A stretch of DNA of 64,000 bases from Siderastrea radians (taxonomy: Eukaryota; Cnidaria; Anthozoa; Scleractinia; Rhizangiidae). Location of the stretch: the NCBI GenBank assembly GCA_964017195.1, contig OZ024887.1, positions 897,501 to 961,500 of the forward strand, given 5' to 3'. The notes below the pieces were generated by a model. It did not search any database. It was not told the DNA's origin and saw only the letters and a list, made by a program, of their open reading frames with translations. Both the position numbers and the translations under genes were made by a program. Shown piece by piece: positions 22,433-35,675 of the stretch (the stretch's first letter is position 1; each line of letters opens with the position of its first letter).

Positions 22433-24969
22433 TACACATCTTTGTTTTGCTGCAATTTTGATACTTAACGGAAATAGTGATGTAATTCATGTTAGAAGGG
22501 ACAAAGTTGTCCTGTCCAGAGAACAGAAAATTTGTCTTATACGTGCCTTTTGCCAAGAATAGTAATAATAAAAATTAATAATAATAATAATGAAATAATA
22601 AAATAATAATAGCAATAATAATAATAATAATAATAGATTGAAGTTGCCACAGTTTGTCCATTGAAGCGATTTAGTATGAGTTTGAGATCATACTTTGTAT
22701 AATATATACTTCATTATTTAGAGATATACGTTCATTTCTACAAGGCAGCTGAATTTCTGGTAGAGTTCAGCTTGTTTTCCTGCAGAGCTTTGACAAAATC
22801 TACGTTACGGATAATTTCTGAGGTTAAGTCGTTTAAAACCTTTGTTGATTATTGCGATCAAGGCACTGATATTGTCAATGATACGCTTTGTTGACTGATG
22901 TCAACCGAAGAAGACCATTTCTCCAAATCGTTGATGTCCTCCTATATAGCTGTGATGACCAAAGACACCAACAATACGTCTGGTGTATCAGAATTGCTTG
23001 ATTTTCTTGATTTAATTTCACGGCACCGCATTTTTTGGTAATCAAATTTAAGAAACTATAAACGCCGCGTCGCTATTTAAAGCCGGCGGTATGGATGATT
23101 TTGATGAACCGCCCTTTCGGTAAGAAAGCTCGATCGCTTGTGGTTATTTTGTTTTGAATCTCACATGCTAATTGCCGACCACTAGTGCCTCACTTTTTAT
23201 GAAACAAAAGAAGGATTACTTACAAACTCATTATCAATAAGGCAGCTGAATATCTTTTCATATCATCCGACCACCGTTGAAAACAAAAGAGGAGTGTTTT
23301 GTTTATTGACCACGCCTTATTACTCTTTATAAAAGGGTGCAAAACGTCGAGTACTGATTTATCGTTTTTCAGCTCATTGTCGTGGATTACAGTGACAGTT
23401 TTTCTCGGGAAAGAAATAATTGTACATGCATTCTCTATTAATGTTTTTTTATTAATTTAACAATAATTTAAAACAAGAATTAAGAGGAAAGACTATTATA
23501 ATTTAAATTTAGAAATGAATTTCTAAGTCTAATTAAATAAAGTTAATGAAAAGTATCTTCACTTCTCTCGACTGCGAAGCATTTATGCAGCTATTTAAAA
23601 TCTATCAGGAATAGATCGAGCAGTTTCTTTTATCTTCTCACTGAACCGACTGCTGGCGCAAAAAAATCTTTCCACTTCATCTCGCTTGCCAGTTTTTGTT
23701 TACTAAATTACGCAAAGATATTAGGTGTAAAAAGTAATTACTCTTTATTCAATTAACAATGCTCCTATTGGCTGCCAATGCAGTTGAGTCAAATTCAATC
23801 TTAAAATATCCATTAAGACATTCGAGGCTTTTGATTCCTGATAACAAGCAGTAGGCGTTTGCAAGAGCACTTGCCCGTTTGGGAATACTCTTTGTACTAC
23901 TATCGTTATAATAAAGATTGTAATCGTGAATCACTTACCCGTTTAACAGCGTGGCAAACCAATACGCTGAGCTGCCTCTAGTGTCAACTATTTGTCTTAT
24001 AATACGCATGCCAGGTAAGCATCATTGTCGGCGTAGGTTGATTATGTTATTCCCACTTTCCGAGCTATTGATCATCTTCGGAAAATGCAACCGCCATGTT
24101 GACAGCACCTTGGTCTGTTTCACTTTATCCGACGTGAAACACATAAAGAGAATTCCTTTACCAGTTTCTTAGCATTAAGTCTTGGCCAACTTTACTTTGA
24201 AATGACATCCTTTTCGTGTATCTACCTGTGGATTCAGTGGAAGTTTGTTGTCCTGAATGATAGCAGGCGTCTTGTTTGTTTGATATTTCAAAATAAACTG
24301 AACAAAATATTACTCCTAAATAGGCAAACACTGGCCTGAGAAAGAATGCGGTCCGTAACTTATGTACTTTTGTTATGATATACAAAATAAAGAAAAAAGT
24401 GTAACGAAAACAGGTTTAGATTAAAATGTTCCTTTTTCTCAGAAGTTTGATATCGAATTATTTGTTTAATTTTGTGTTTGCGCAGGCATGTTTGACATTT
24501 TCGCGGTATGTGCAAAAGGGGACCTTGAAATGATTTTCTGTATCGTGCCTATTTTAAGCTCATTTGTAGAAATTACTGCTTATAGCTTTCTGCTTAATTC
24601 CAATATTATAAACACGGAAAAATTGGACCGGCAAATAATACTATAATCTTATCATTTCCTCTCGTAACATAATGAAAGAATGCACCTTCCTGCGAACCTC
24701 AACGCTTAAGATAATTACACTGTACGTTTTGGTTGAATGAATCAAAGACAATCTAAACGAATGAAGGAGTAGTAACTTTTTTTAACCAGGGTAGCCCATT
24801 CAGCTACGAGGCTGTTATCCATAGGCGACCAATTGAAATCATACAAAGCGAATAACATAAAAATCTACGTTAGAAATATCAAAGGTAGAAATGTAGTAAA
24901 ACTAATCAAGCAAGGTAATCGACTCCTTGTACCCTGGTAAAGTTAACAAGTGTATTTTTCTCTGCTGTT

Positions 24970-24973
24970 TCAG
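24970..24973 (+). promoter_or_regulatory. 3' splice site before the GPCR start codon
   Basis: A polypyrimidine tract ending TGCTGTTTCAG closes an intron 9 bp upstream of the ATG. The receptor therefore has at least one upstream non-coding exon, not located here. Confidence 0.65.
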
Positions 24974-24982
24974 GAAGGCGGG

Positions 24983-25930
24983 ATGTCAAACACAACGAAC
25001 CTGACGATATCAGCCAACACCACACAACCGATGCCTGGTGGAGGAGGCAGCAGCTATAACAACCTTTCCAAAGAATCAGTCATCGTGGCTTGCTTCTTCT
25101 ACACCATCATCGCTTTAATCGCCGTGTTTGGCAATCTTATGGTGGTGACAGCATTCTTTATTAACGACAAACTCCGCACAGTGACAAATTACTTTGTCCT
25201 TGGATTAGCAGCAGCCGACATTTTGGTAGGTGCGATCTCTGTTCCTCTGTGGATGTACATTCTGAACTACTACGCCAACCCCAAACAGAATGAGAATTTC
25301 GCAGCCTTGAACACATTTTACACCACAATGGATAGCTTTGCTGGGATCTCCTCCATTCTACATCTCATGGCTATTTCAATGGAGCGTTACTTTTGCGTCG
25401 GCTGGGCCGTGAAGCATCGTAACATGCCAAAGTATGTCTACTACATCGCCTTGTTCTTGGTTTGGTTGATTTCTGCCCTAGCGTCTTGTGTCAAGCTCAT
25501 GATTCCTAACATTAAAACAGAAGACCTTGTCCTGTTGACCTTCGTTGTCTTCTTCCTTCTTCCGTTGACGATCATCGTGGTTGCATATGCTGCTATTTGG
25601 AAAATTGCCATGACCAGGATGAATAACAACCCGAGTAAGCGCTCGCTGAAGAGAGAGATTCGCACAGCCACGACGATTGCCTTTGTTATTGGGTTCTTTC
25701 TGATTGCTTGGACTCCATTCTTCGTCACACTCGTTGTTGTAGTGTACTGCCCGCCTCCAACGTGCCCTTTCAATTGGTCCGCAACGATATTTTACAAAGT
25801 TTTGCACTACTCTAACTCGTCAATCAATCCCATTGTTTACGGAGTGAGAATACCGGAATTTAGAAAGACGTTCAAATTTATTCTAAGGCGAATCTATGGA
25901 CCCATTCTGGCGCCATGTAGAAGAAATTGA
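24983..25930 (+). CDS. Class A (rhodopsin-family) GPCR, MECA-like
   Basis: A 315-residue seven-transmembrane receptor in one coding exon. N-glycosylation sequons stand at Asn3, Asn6 and Asn12. TM1 has GN at 50-51, and TM2 has LAAAD with Asp79. TM3 ends with ERY (134-136) in place of DRY. TM6 has AWTP (242-245) in place of CWxP, and TM7 has NPIVY (282-286), followed by a short basic tail with Cys312. There is no Cys at the start of TM3 and none in the very short second extracellular loop, so the usual disulfide is absent; two Cys (256, 261) sit in loop 3. That pattern is known in melanocortin and related MECA receptors. The ligand is unknown. Upstream ATG codons are excluded because the preceding bases are an intron end. 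Confidence 0.9.
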   Translation: MSNTTNLTISANTTQPMPGGGGSSYNNLSKESVIVACFFYTIIALIAVFGNLMVVTAFFINDKLRTVTNYFVLGLAAADILVGAISVPLWMYILNYYANPKQNENFAALNTFYTTMDSFAGISSILHLMAISMERYFCVGWAVKHRNMPKYVYYIALFLVWLISALASCVKLMIPNIKTEDLVLLTFVVFFLLPLTIIVVAYAAIWKIAMTRMNNNPSKRSLKREIRTATTIAFVIGFFLIAWTPFFVTLVVVVYCPPPTCPFNWSATIFYKVLHYSNSSINPIVYGVRIPEFRKTFKFILRRIYGPILAPCRRN

Positions 25931-28900
25931 CAAAGATTTCTTGACTATTATCAAACCAGCAGAAGCCAATGACTGAGGTTATTAGAGTAATCAATGGATT
26001 AAGGCACTCATTCTGGTGAGGGAGGTAGTGCGATTTTGTCGAAAACAAGACCTACGTGGGATGTAGGTGAGATTTGTTCTTATTATGCACAATTGCTCCT
26101 TCAATTAGTAGCTGTAAAAGTCAAGGAATTCTGAAGAACTATTTAAGAGTCTCCGAAATCGGAAACAATGAGGACTCAAGGTATAAATCCAGTTATTCTT
26201 GTTGCACGCTGTTTCAGTCTTAATCATATATGTCGTAGCGGAACTAGGTTATTAAAGGTAAAGAAATGGCTGTTTACATAAAAACTTCAGTTTTGTTACA
26301 CGACTTTAGCTGCTCCCATTGCATTAAAATGACATTAATTGCCCCCCTCCCCCCCCCGAAGTGAAAAGAAGAAGTCCATTTTTACCAAGATACTTTCCTC
26401 AATTTGAATCCTACACCGTCACATACCAGTGCTAGTTATGGCTTGCTTGTTTTTCAAACCATTTCGTTAAGAATTTTCTATTAAGCAGCATGTTACTCTC
26501 ATATTAGACTGCAAGACAGTCGACATTTTCACGCGAATCGGTCCGTCGTACCGTATCACCGTGGTCAAAGAACAAAAGGAACCAGTGACGGTGTTTAGGG
26601 ATGGACTATTATATTTTTGAGATGTGCGGGGGGGGGGGGGGATGGGAATTTTTTCATGACTAAACTCTTTGTATGAATTTTATTTCACTAGCTTGCCATA
26701 TGTTTTAATGCTTTGTGCCACTACGCACAATTTTCATTTCTTCTGCAAAAGCTGTGCAGAGGAAATGTGTGTTTCGCATTTGCCCAACCCTGCCACCCTC
26801 GAAAATATAATGGTCTGTCGTTAGGAATGGAGAGAGCTGTCATACAAACGGATTATTCACGACTCACTGGTTTTCACACCTTTTTTGGAAGTTTCAACAA
26901 GAGACTTTTCACCTGTGTTTAGTTTAAGCCACTATATTTGGAAAACATCGGTTATAATTTCCATTCAACTTTGTCTATATTCTTTGTAACATCTTTTTGT
27001 CAAATGAAAAGACATTGCTTCATATTTGTTAGTTGTTGTACTTAACCATATAGCTAAACGGCAAGAAAATAAAACAAAAATCTGGTTGTTAGGAATTTTT
27101 TTCTTTTGGTAAGTTAAAGAGGCTCGCGACAGTTTCTTTTGCATTGGGAAGCACATTTAGGAACCATAATTTTGTTTACACTCTCTAAAGCAACAACAAT
27201 AATTTCTTTTAGCTTAACTATGTTGATCTTCTCGACAATCTAGTCGTTTGAATGAAACCACATGAATAACGTAATCGTAGAAAAAGGATTCTTGAATTAC
27301 TGTAAACGACATTATAAGCAAAATACCGTCACCTCGAAATCAAATTAATTTTAAAAAAGAAGCATGTTAAGCATGAAACGGCACGCGTTGAAAAGTTGCA
27401 CTGCAGGAAAGTCTCTTGGAAAGGATTATGTTATCGTGATGTTCAATTTGGTGTCCAAAACTCGAATCTTGTCCTTTTAAGAAATTTTGTTCACACAATT
27501 TTAAGTACAGTTGCCTACAAGAGAAGCTTTTGCGAGTCTCTGTTAGTTTTGTATTGCCAACAATCAAAAGGGGCTATCTGCCTCGAAATAACCAGCCTAT
27601 ACCTATAACTATAAAACTTGGAACGTGCGATAGTAAACCTTTTTGGCATATAGGAATTTTCTACGAGAATTACAGTATGCCTACGAATGAAGGGTATATA
27701 TGGGCCAGATGAAACAGAGCGAAAGGCTACGTGTGGTTCTTTCTTGTTAATAGCGGAGCCTGCGGGCAAAGCCCGCCAGCGGAGCTCCATTGCTAAGGAA
27801 ATTTGGTAATGTATCGATGCGAAAAATTTTGGTTGTGACGTCAGCGTACGTCCGTCCGTCCGACCGTCCGTACAGACTCTGGGGGAGGGGGAGGGAAGTC
27901 CCAAGGCAACCCGACCGGGAGTGGGGAATGCCATCTTTTCTTGGCGGGAAATCGCGCGGTGCTTTTGGGCAACCGGCGTGATATCGCATGACCATCGTCG
28001 CTTTTGAAAAAGAGGTTTCTTTAAAAAGCTTAAGTTTATTTAGCAAAACGATTGTTCGACGGTACTGTAGTTTTAAACTTGAGAAAAAAACATTTAATAC
28101 CTATAAATGGAAAGAAAAAGTCCAAAAGAATACTGGTAGTAGGCGAAAACATCAAGTTACGAAAGCTGCCTTCAAAGGACCTCATCGCTTTGTTTTCTTC
28201 ACGGCGGAGAGCTTGCCTTGTTCTGAAATACAACCGAGTAAGTGAAGTTTTTAAAGGGTTTAAGGTGCATGATTTTGAGTATTTATTACGGTCAAAGAAA
28301 TTACATTTTGAAATTGAATTTATGTCATTAGAAATGTGTCATTTACTTTTGACTTCAAAAAAATTATTAGAAAACGAGCTCAGATTTGTGACAGATGTAG
28401 TCTTAGAATATTTTGCCATGCTGGAAGTGTAATGCGAATTGCATTTAAGTATAAACGTACGGGTTTTCGAATAAGCTTTTTCAAAAATGATTTCTCTGTT
28501 TATTATTTTGTGTTTGTTTATTCATAACAGTAGGTCAAAGCACAGTCGCAAGGCAACTGCACAAGCATCACTTACGGCGAATAATTGCTTTCAATTTTAA
28601 CTGTCGGATCGGTTTGTGCAATTGTCGATTTTCTTGTCCTAGAACTTTTCAATAGTAAGCGAAGCAGTTGTCGGTTTAAGACTATTTTATCCGAAAAGCT
28701 TCCGAAAAACAAGTTTTTTTGCGTTCCTCCAAGCGCCTAACTTTAAATGGGCTTACTTCGCATCCGCAAAACTTATGCCATAATTTAAAGCGTGTTTGGC
28801 GTTTGCTCGTTTTCAATCTTGATGGTATAAATTTTGACCAGACTAATAGGGGCAGTTCATGTTATTTGTTAACTGAACATCCGAACGCGATGAAGATAAC

Positions 28901-30485
28901 CCATTTACTCCAGAACAAGTTTTATTTTGTTGTTGTACATGAGCGCCGTTTCAAGTTCATTCAAGCCAACAGGCAATAATCCAAGGAGATTTGACAAGCC
29001 TTGACAGTTATTGACAGGATATGGAAACATTTAAAAAACCAAGCAAGACTGCTCCTGAGTAAAATATGTGTTCAGTTTGATGCCCGAAAAAAAAATTAAG
29101 CTGTGCTCAGCCTCTAGAATGACCTTTCGAGCTTGGTTTTACAGAACAGATCCTCAAAATCTTGGAGGACAATTCGGAACACTTTCGGGCTTTTTGAGAA
29201 ACACTTTTCGAAAGGGAACGAGCCAAAGAAAGCCCCGAAATATATTTCAGAGCGAAAAGTTTCAGGACTATTTTTGAGAAACGAGCACCAGTTTATTCCT
29301 TGGAGGCTCCGCTTTTAGGCATGGCTAAATCTATGTATTAAAACTAACAAATAGATCTTGTTAGAATAATGCACAGGACAAAATCGCCGGGGGAGTCCGT
29401 ACCGCATACAAAATGAAGGCGTCCTTTCTTTCCGTGGGACGGAAAACATTGACAAAACATTTGCAACAGAGTGAAAACTGAAAAATAATGATCAAAGAAT
29501 AAGGAGTAAACCCAATTTTGAACTCGGAAAATTTCGCTAATTATAAGTGTAGTTAACTCACTGATCCATTTCATGAGAAGTAAGAAGGATAAGTTCGACT
29601 CTCAAACTAAAACATTTCAGTGTTCTGTCCCCCTACTCGATTGATTTGTAGTAGGAAAACATATTCAGCATGTAGGAGCTCTGTTAGATATAAATACACC
29701 TTGTGAAATAACTTAAGTTTCAATACAGGATGCGTGAACATTTGAATTGAGTGGAATTCCTAGGCCGCATTGTAGTTGTAATCACTTTATAAACACAACA
29801 AGATAATTTATTTCCGCAATTTATCCAGATTCGAACCGGATTCAAAAACCCGTCAAACCGGCCATCATTGATTTTTATGGTATATTCCCAAATCCAGCCC
29901 GTGTTTTTTTTCGTCTGGCCCATAAACAGCATAAATGAGTGTTTTCTTACCTAACAATACATCGCAGGCTTTGAAATATTTGACAAATTGGTTATAAAAC
30001 AAAGCTCAAATCTCTAAGTACTAAAGAACTAATGTAACAAAAAAATAAATTAGCTGACTAAATATTCCAAAATGAAAAAAAAAAACTTATGGCATTAATA
30101 CGCTGCTGTTTGCACGTTTTTGTCCTTCGGCAAAAAACAAAGCCTTAACAAACAATTACAGCTAAACAGAATTTTTTCTAGCTTCTTTAAGCTTTGTCTT
30201 TCAGAGACGAGAATTTATTTCGAGTTTATACTCAAACTCCAGCGAACAAAAGGCTCCGGCATTTCCTCGAAGACTGATTTGTTCAACTGTGCGCGTACGT
30301 GCTTTCACCAATCATTGGCGGTAGCCTGAAAGTTGAAGAACGATTCAAAACCCCAAAACCTGTCAATACACCTGAACAGATGAAATAAATAGCAAAAACA
30401 AAAAATCTGTTATATAAAACGAGTTCATCGGTCTTTCCAAGCACTTGAGGTAGATTCCTCGATCCTGTCGGAACAAGTATCAAAC
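25931..30485. other. Intergenic stretch between GPCR and astacin A
   Basis: No supported gene. It includes a C-run (26342-26357), a G-run (26628-26641) and a repeat-like segment at 27736-27990. Confidence 0.5.
27736..27990 (+). repeat. Unclassified dispersed-repeat-like segment
   Basis: It contains a GCGGGC/GCCCGC hairpin with AGCGGAGCTCC, a TGACGTCA site, and a GTCC-GTCC-rich run near 27848-27870. The AGCGGAGCTCC word recurs near 61600. No ends could be defined. Confidence 0.3.
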
Positions 30486-30499
30486 TCGTTCGTTTGCAG

Positions 30500-30581
30500 T
30501 TTCATTGCGCATTTTACTCTTTACTTTTCCTTGCCTCCACGTTTGCCCTTTCTTTGGAAGATGGAGATCGTCAGAAACGGG
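30500..30581 (+). CDS. Astacin A exon 1 (signal peptide)
   Basis: Encodes a hydrophobic leader ([14 protein letters not shown]) then EDGDRQKRG; donor GTAAGT. It is exactly as long (82 bp) as exon 1 of gene B, which does begin with ATG. Here the matching codon is TTT and follows a good acceptor (CGTTTGCAG). An in-frame TGA lies at 30446. Confidence 0.65.
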
Positions 30582-33500
30582 GTAAGTTGTTGCTCTTAAG
30601 CTATGACTAGTTAACGATCAATAGTAAAATCATGTCAGCGCCAACGTTTGCTTTCATGGAGTCCTTATTGACGAAGCCCTTTTCTGGCGCCCACATACTT
30701 TGCTATCTTAGAGAAAATATCCACTGGTCTTGCTATCTTAAGACTTATTAGGCCTGCCATTCCACTTGAAACCAGACTAAACATACATTATGCACTTTCT
30801 CTATCGTAGTCCAGTATAGGGCAATATTGGCAGGGCATTATCAGATAGTAAGCTTCAACAGCTTCATAACAAGTCCGCCAGAATTCCAGCTAGCTTTATA
30901 ACAGGTCCGCTAACTGTGAGGCTCGATCAAGTGATTTGTTCGATGAGCGTGGCTGGGTAAGGTAGGAGGATAAAGTAGGAGGTACATAGGAGGAAAATTA
31001 AATTAGCTGTAATTATGTATAAAATTATGTATTTGCAACATATTTTTACTAATGCCTCAAGTGTTTACTCATGAAATCTTAGAAACTCTGCATTCAACTG
31101 GCGTATTCCCAGACCAAGAACTGAGGCTGCAAAAGCCTGCTTGCATTATAGGGAATGTATCCTATGGAACAAGATCCTTGCATAAATGAGACATCAATCA
31201 ATCAAAACATTGTTATATGACCGGAATATTTCAGAGACATTAATAATTAAATAAATTTTAGTGAGTCTCACAGTAGTTTGTTATAGTCTATATATATTTA
31301 AAATTAGAATTGCTTATCTGAATTTAGCGAAATTTTTCACACGACTCCTTGAAAGATCATTTTATGTAATGATGCGACTTCGCGTTTAAAGAAAGTGTAT
31401 GATGATGATGATGATGATGATGATGATTGGTTTAGTAGTCATGAACAAAAGAACTGTAAATTTCCAAGGTCATAGCGTTGAAATCGTTTTTTATCAGCGA
31501 AAAGAAAACGACGATCGATTCAGCCACTCAGATTCGCGTGTTTACAATAGAACGCATGTCTACTAATCTCAGATGGTTAGCGTAAGGGACCAATGCAACT
31601 CTTTACAGTTAAAAAACAAACTACAAACTTTGCTTTTCAGCTGGATCCAGTTCTCACATATTCGAGGGTGATATGCTGCTCACTGAGGAAGAGATTCAAG
31701 CAGCCGAGAACGGAATGGACCCCACGACGGCTGGTGGGGCACGTGGTCTTTCAAAGTATCGCAAATGGCCTGGGGGAATTGTTCCTTACACGCTAGACGA
31801 TAAAGCAGGTAAATAATGGTCGCAGGTTTAGGTTAATTCATTTGGTTACCCTATAACCTAAATACCAGTAATCTTTGCCTTAAACCATTAATGGGTACAT
31901 TGATTCCTGCATGGCTACTATCACTTCCCTACTCAAAAAGGAACTGACGGAGTGGCTTATTTTTATTGGTCATAAGCGGCAGGTGGATATCGGGTCCTCC
32001 TCGGGGGAAAGTACAAAGAAAGTCATAACCGGGTACTAAGCGAAAACGGAAGCCCCCACCCCTCGCGGTGTCTTTGCTGTTTTAAGATATTTTGAAACCG
32101 GGTGTACCTAAATGGTTTAGCACCAGTTTAAACAGTGCTGCTGGGCAACATGCCACCTCATCAAACATGGTGGCTTATTAGCACCACTCAAATTTCCTTT
32201 ACCATTTTTCATATCCCACTCTTGTGATTTTCCTTTCTATAACTTTAACCTGTTTCCTGCAGCTGGTGTATTAAAGAGAAGAGCAATTTTTAGCGCCATG
32301 AGAGAATGGGAAGAGAAGACTTGCATCAAATTTGTTAAAAGGACAACTCAACGGGATTATATCGAGTTCACTGTCAAATCAGGGTAAGAACAAAGTAGCA
32401 ATAATCCCAACACTTACAAACGTTCATGAATTTAATCTCGAGTGCTAACAGTACAGTAAACAAGTGATTCAACTAAAACGAAAATACCAAGGAGGGATGA
32501 TAAAATGAATAGGAAGATTAAAAACCAATTTGTAACCACTGAGATCGCACAGCTTAAAGTTCAAAGTGACTGAGAAACTAACATCAACGAGAATTGCGAA
32601 TCGATTTCGATTCATTACATTGCTGCATACCTAGGTGCATTCGATTCCTTACACACTATTACATAGCTAAGTGTATTTCCACAATAAAATAGTATTGTAC
32701 TGTAAACATTTACAACGTTATTTCCTTGTCCTTGCCCTAAACGAGTACGAAACCAAAGGAAAAGAAGAAAAAGAAATCACGAAAAACTCGAGAACATGTT
32801 ATAAATTGTACCGAAAACTACTTCACGAAATATGCATACAACACTTAAAAGTTTTATAAAATAGCAGTGTAGCTTTTCGCGTTATTTCGTAATGTCCTGC
32901 AATCATTTTTTCTTCTGTCCAACTAAGACAATCCAAATTAATTAAGTTTATTGAAATATTGATATACCTAGACTGACGCACGCCTTCCCATGTTTTCCTC
33001 GCTCGACATGTTCATGAGCCAAAGAGGGGACTGTCACTTTTGATGGCTGCCGTGGGATAAACTTTATGTATCTTGATAAATAAAGAAAGATGGAGAATTT
33101 TACGCTCGGAGAAGAAATAGGAAAAGATGGAATATTCAGCATGTCGCGAGCGTGGGACAAAGAAAAATCTGAGTCCCCGACGGGAATCGAACCCATGACC
33201 TTCCGTACACCGGTCGGGCGCTCTAACCACTGAGCTACTGGGAGACTCTTGACGAGCATAGGTCATATTTACTGAGTTCGTGGTGACACGCGTCCTGCAT
33301 ACTGCTAGGATCAGCAATGTCGAAGTGCCCTATAGGTGATAAATAAAGAAAGACGGTGAATTTTTCTTTTTTTCTTTGTCCCACGCTCGCGACATGCTGA
33401 ATATTCCATCTTTTCTTATTTCTTCTCGGAGCTTAAAGTGCCTATGAACTAAAAATTTTTTTGGCACATTTTGGTAGATCATTATGTGTTAATTCCGAAA

Positions 33501-35634
33501 TGACAAGAGAAATTGGATGGCAAGAAACAAAAATCCGTTTTTTGCCGTTGAAAGTACCCAAAATGACCAAAATCGTGTCTCTTTATTTGGTAATAAAGCT
33601 TGTTGTTGTTGGGAACGAGTTGGCCGAGGAAGCGGGCCGTATGACGTCACAAATCGCTCAGAATGTTTGTCTCTTTGGTCTTTGTCAAGTGTTTGAGCGA
33701 TGAAACTTACATTTTCCTTGCTAATATTGATATACAATGAAAGCTACCGACGACTGAGGAAAACGCTAAGATTCAGCTCGAAGCGATCTCGAAGATGTGC
33801 AGTTTTTGGGTTTGTCGTCCGTGGATAAAGCCTAAACAACGACCACAACAATCTTCCGCAAAGCAAGATGGCGAATTGAATTGTTGGGATTGACTTTCAG
33901 CTCTGCTGGCTTGATTGGCCTTGAAGGAGAAGCTTCTAGAATTGAATGGTCAGTACCTTTATGTGTTAATAACGAGAGAGTGACGCAGCCTTGACTTTAC
34001 TTCTTTTGTTAAGAGCGTCATTGTATGTACTTCAATCATTTTACTCAAACCGATACCAGACAAGCTCAAGTTTACGGTGTACTTGTTTGTAACTTAATTT
34101 GTTCATCTTTTCATAGGTTTTCGTGTCAAGAGAAAGATAGACTCAGTTGTTCGGCTCTTTCGAATGAGGACTTTTGCAGAGAGAACACTGATATAAACTT
34201 ATTAGTTAGCAGGAAGTATTTTGTACATTGAAGATAAGCTACCCAAAATTTGCTTGAAATATTACATGCCTAATGGCTGAGACATCAATAGTAATTTCTA
34301 AAGAGCGTGTTTTATTTATTATAATCAGCAGCTACAAATGATTTTCAAATGGAAGTGCAGTGCCTTTATTGTTGTAAATTTCAAGCCATTTTTGAGGGAG
34401 CATCTCAAAGCAAATAAATAAGAATTTTTGAGTATGGTGCTCATTTGTGGTCTTTTACTCCACCTGGAGGTGTTATGAGGATGATGACTTGATAAATAAA
34501 GATGGACATTGTATGATACGCGTGCAAACTCAGACTAGTGTGACTTCAGCTTTGTCCTTGTAATAATCCATCGCTTCTGACTACATGAACTGGTTTAAGT
34601 AATTGCCTACACAATATTAGACCAGCTGAGATTTTTGTCCTTCTGTTCAGCAATTTGCTTGAGGATTTTGGTTCATACCAATTTTGTGGAAACATGCTAT
34701 GGCAGGTGAGAGCTAGTGTGCTGAGTTCTTACAGGCTTTATGTGATCACTTTTACTTTCATGATGCTGGTCTCATGTAAATAAACTTAACCATACCTGTC
34801 CATTTATACTGGCCCCAGTTGTTCAAAAGTTGGATAGTGCTATCAACCGGATAAATCTCTATCCAGTGGATAACGCAATTGGTTTCCCTAACACTTATCC
34901 ACCTTTTGAACAATTGGGGCCTGGTCTGAGCTCCCTTTGTATACTGGTCTCATATGACAATAACTCCCTTGGGTCAATCTCAACACTGAGATGAATATGT
35001 AATTTGCTCCAGAAGTACATTTTGAAGTGCCATTTTCATTGAAACATACACCCATTCCAATTCCATGAAGTATGGCAGAAATCAGTGTCAAGTAGAAATT
35101 GCCCTCTTTGTGTGTGTAGTTTCATTTTTTTTGTTATTTTTGTTTAAGGAGGGGGGCGGGATGGGGAGAGGTTAAGGCAGCTCCCTTGGATCCAAAAACC
35201 CTTTAAATTACAGTACCCTCCCAGTACAATGCACACATTATGCATGTATTAGCCTTTTTTGTTGTTAAGAGATATGCTCTTCAGTTACAAATGTCTAAGA
35301 GCCTGTGTTCGATCAAGCTCGCATAATCCTTTGAATTCTCCCAACACTCTCGTGTTTGCATCAGGCTTCCGCTACGTAACCATGCATGCCACTATTAATG
35401 TTTGAAGATATCTATTTTACTATCTTGGGCACTTAATTAGTAACAGAATCCCCCTTTGTTACAAGTTTTTTTACACTGATGGGGCTATCCTGTGTATGCA
35501 TCATGATTATTATTAAAGCAGTACAAGAAGTTTATATGCTATGTCCCTAAATAGCATGCATAGGGGGGGAACGTAGCCTATGCAGCTAATTTTCGGAAAA
35601 ATTATTATTATTATTGTTATTATTATTATTATTA

Positions 35635-35675
<41 letters not shown>

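Noticed and set aside
27515..27934. 139-codon minus ORF
   Set aside because: Low-complexity GTCC-repeat translation (DGRTDGRT) over a dispersed repeat; no domain, no splice context.
33172..33246. tRNA gene on the minus strand (and 37122-37197 plus)
   Set aside because: A and B boxes are good, but two extra bases separate acceptor and D stems, the anticodon loop lacks U33, and both copies carry the same non-tRNA body. They are SINE heads.
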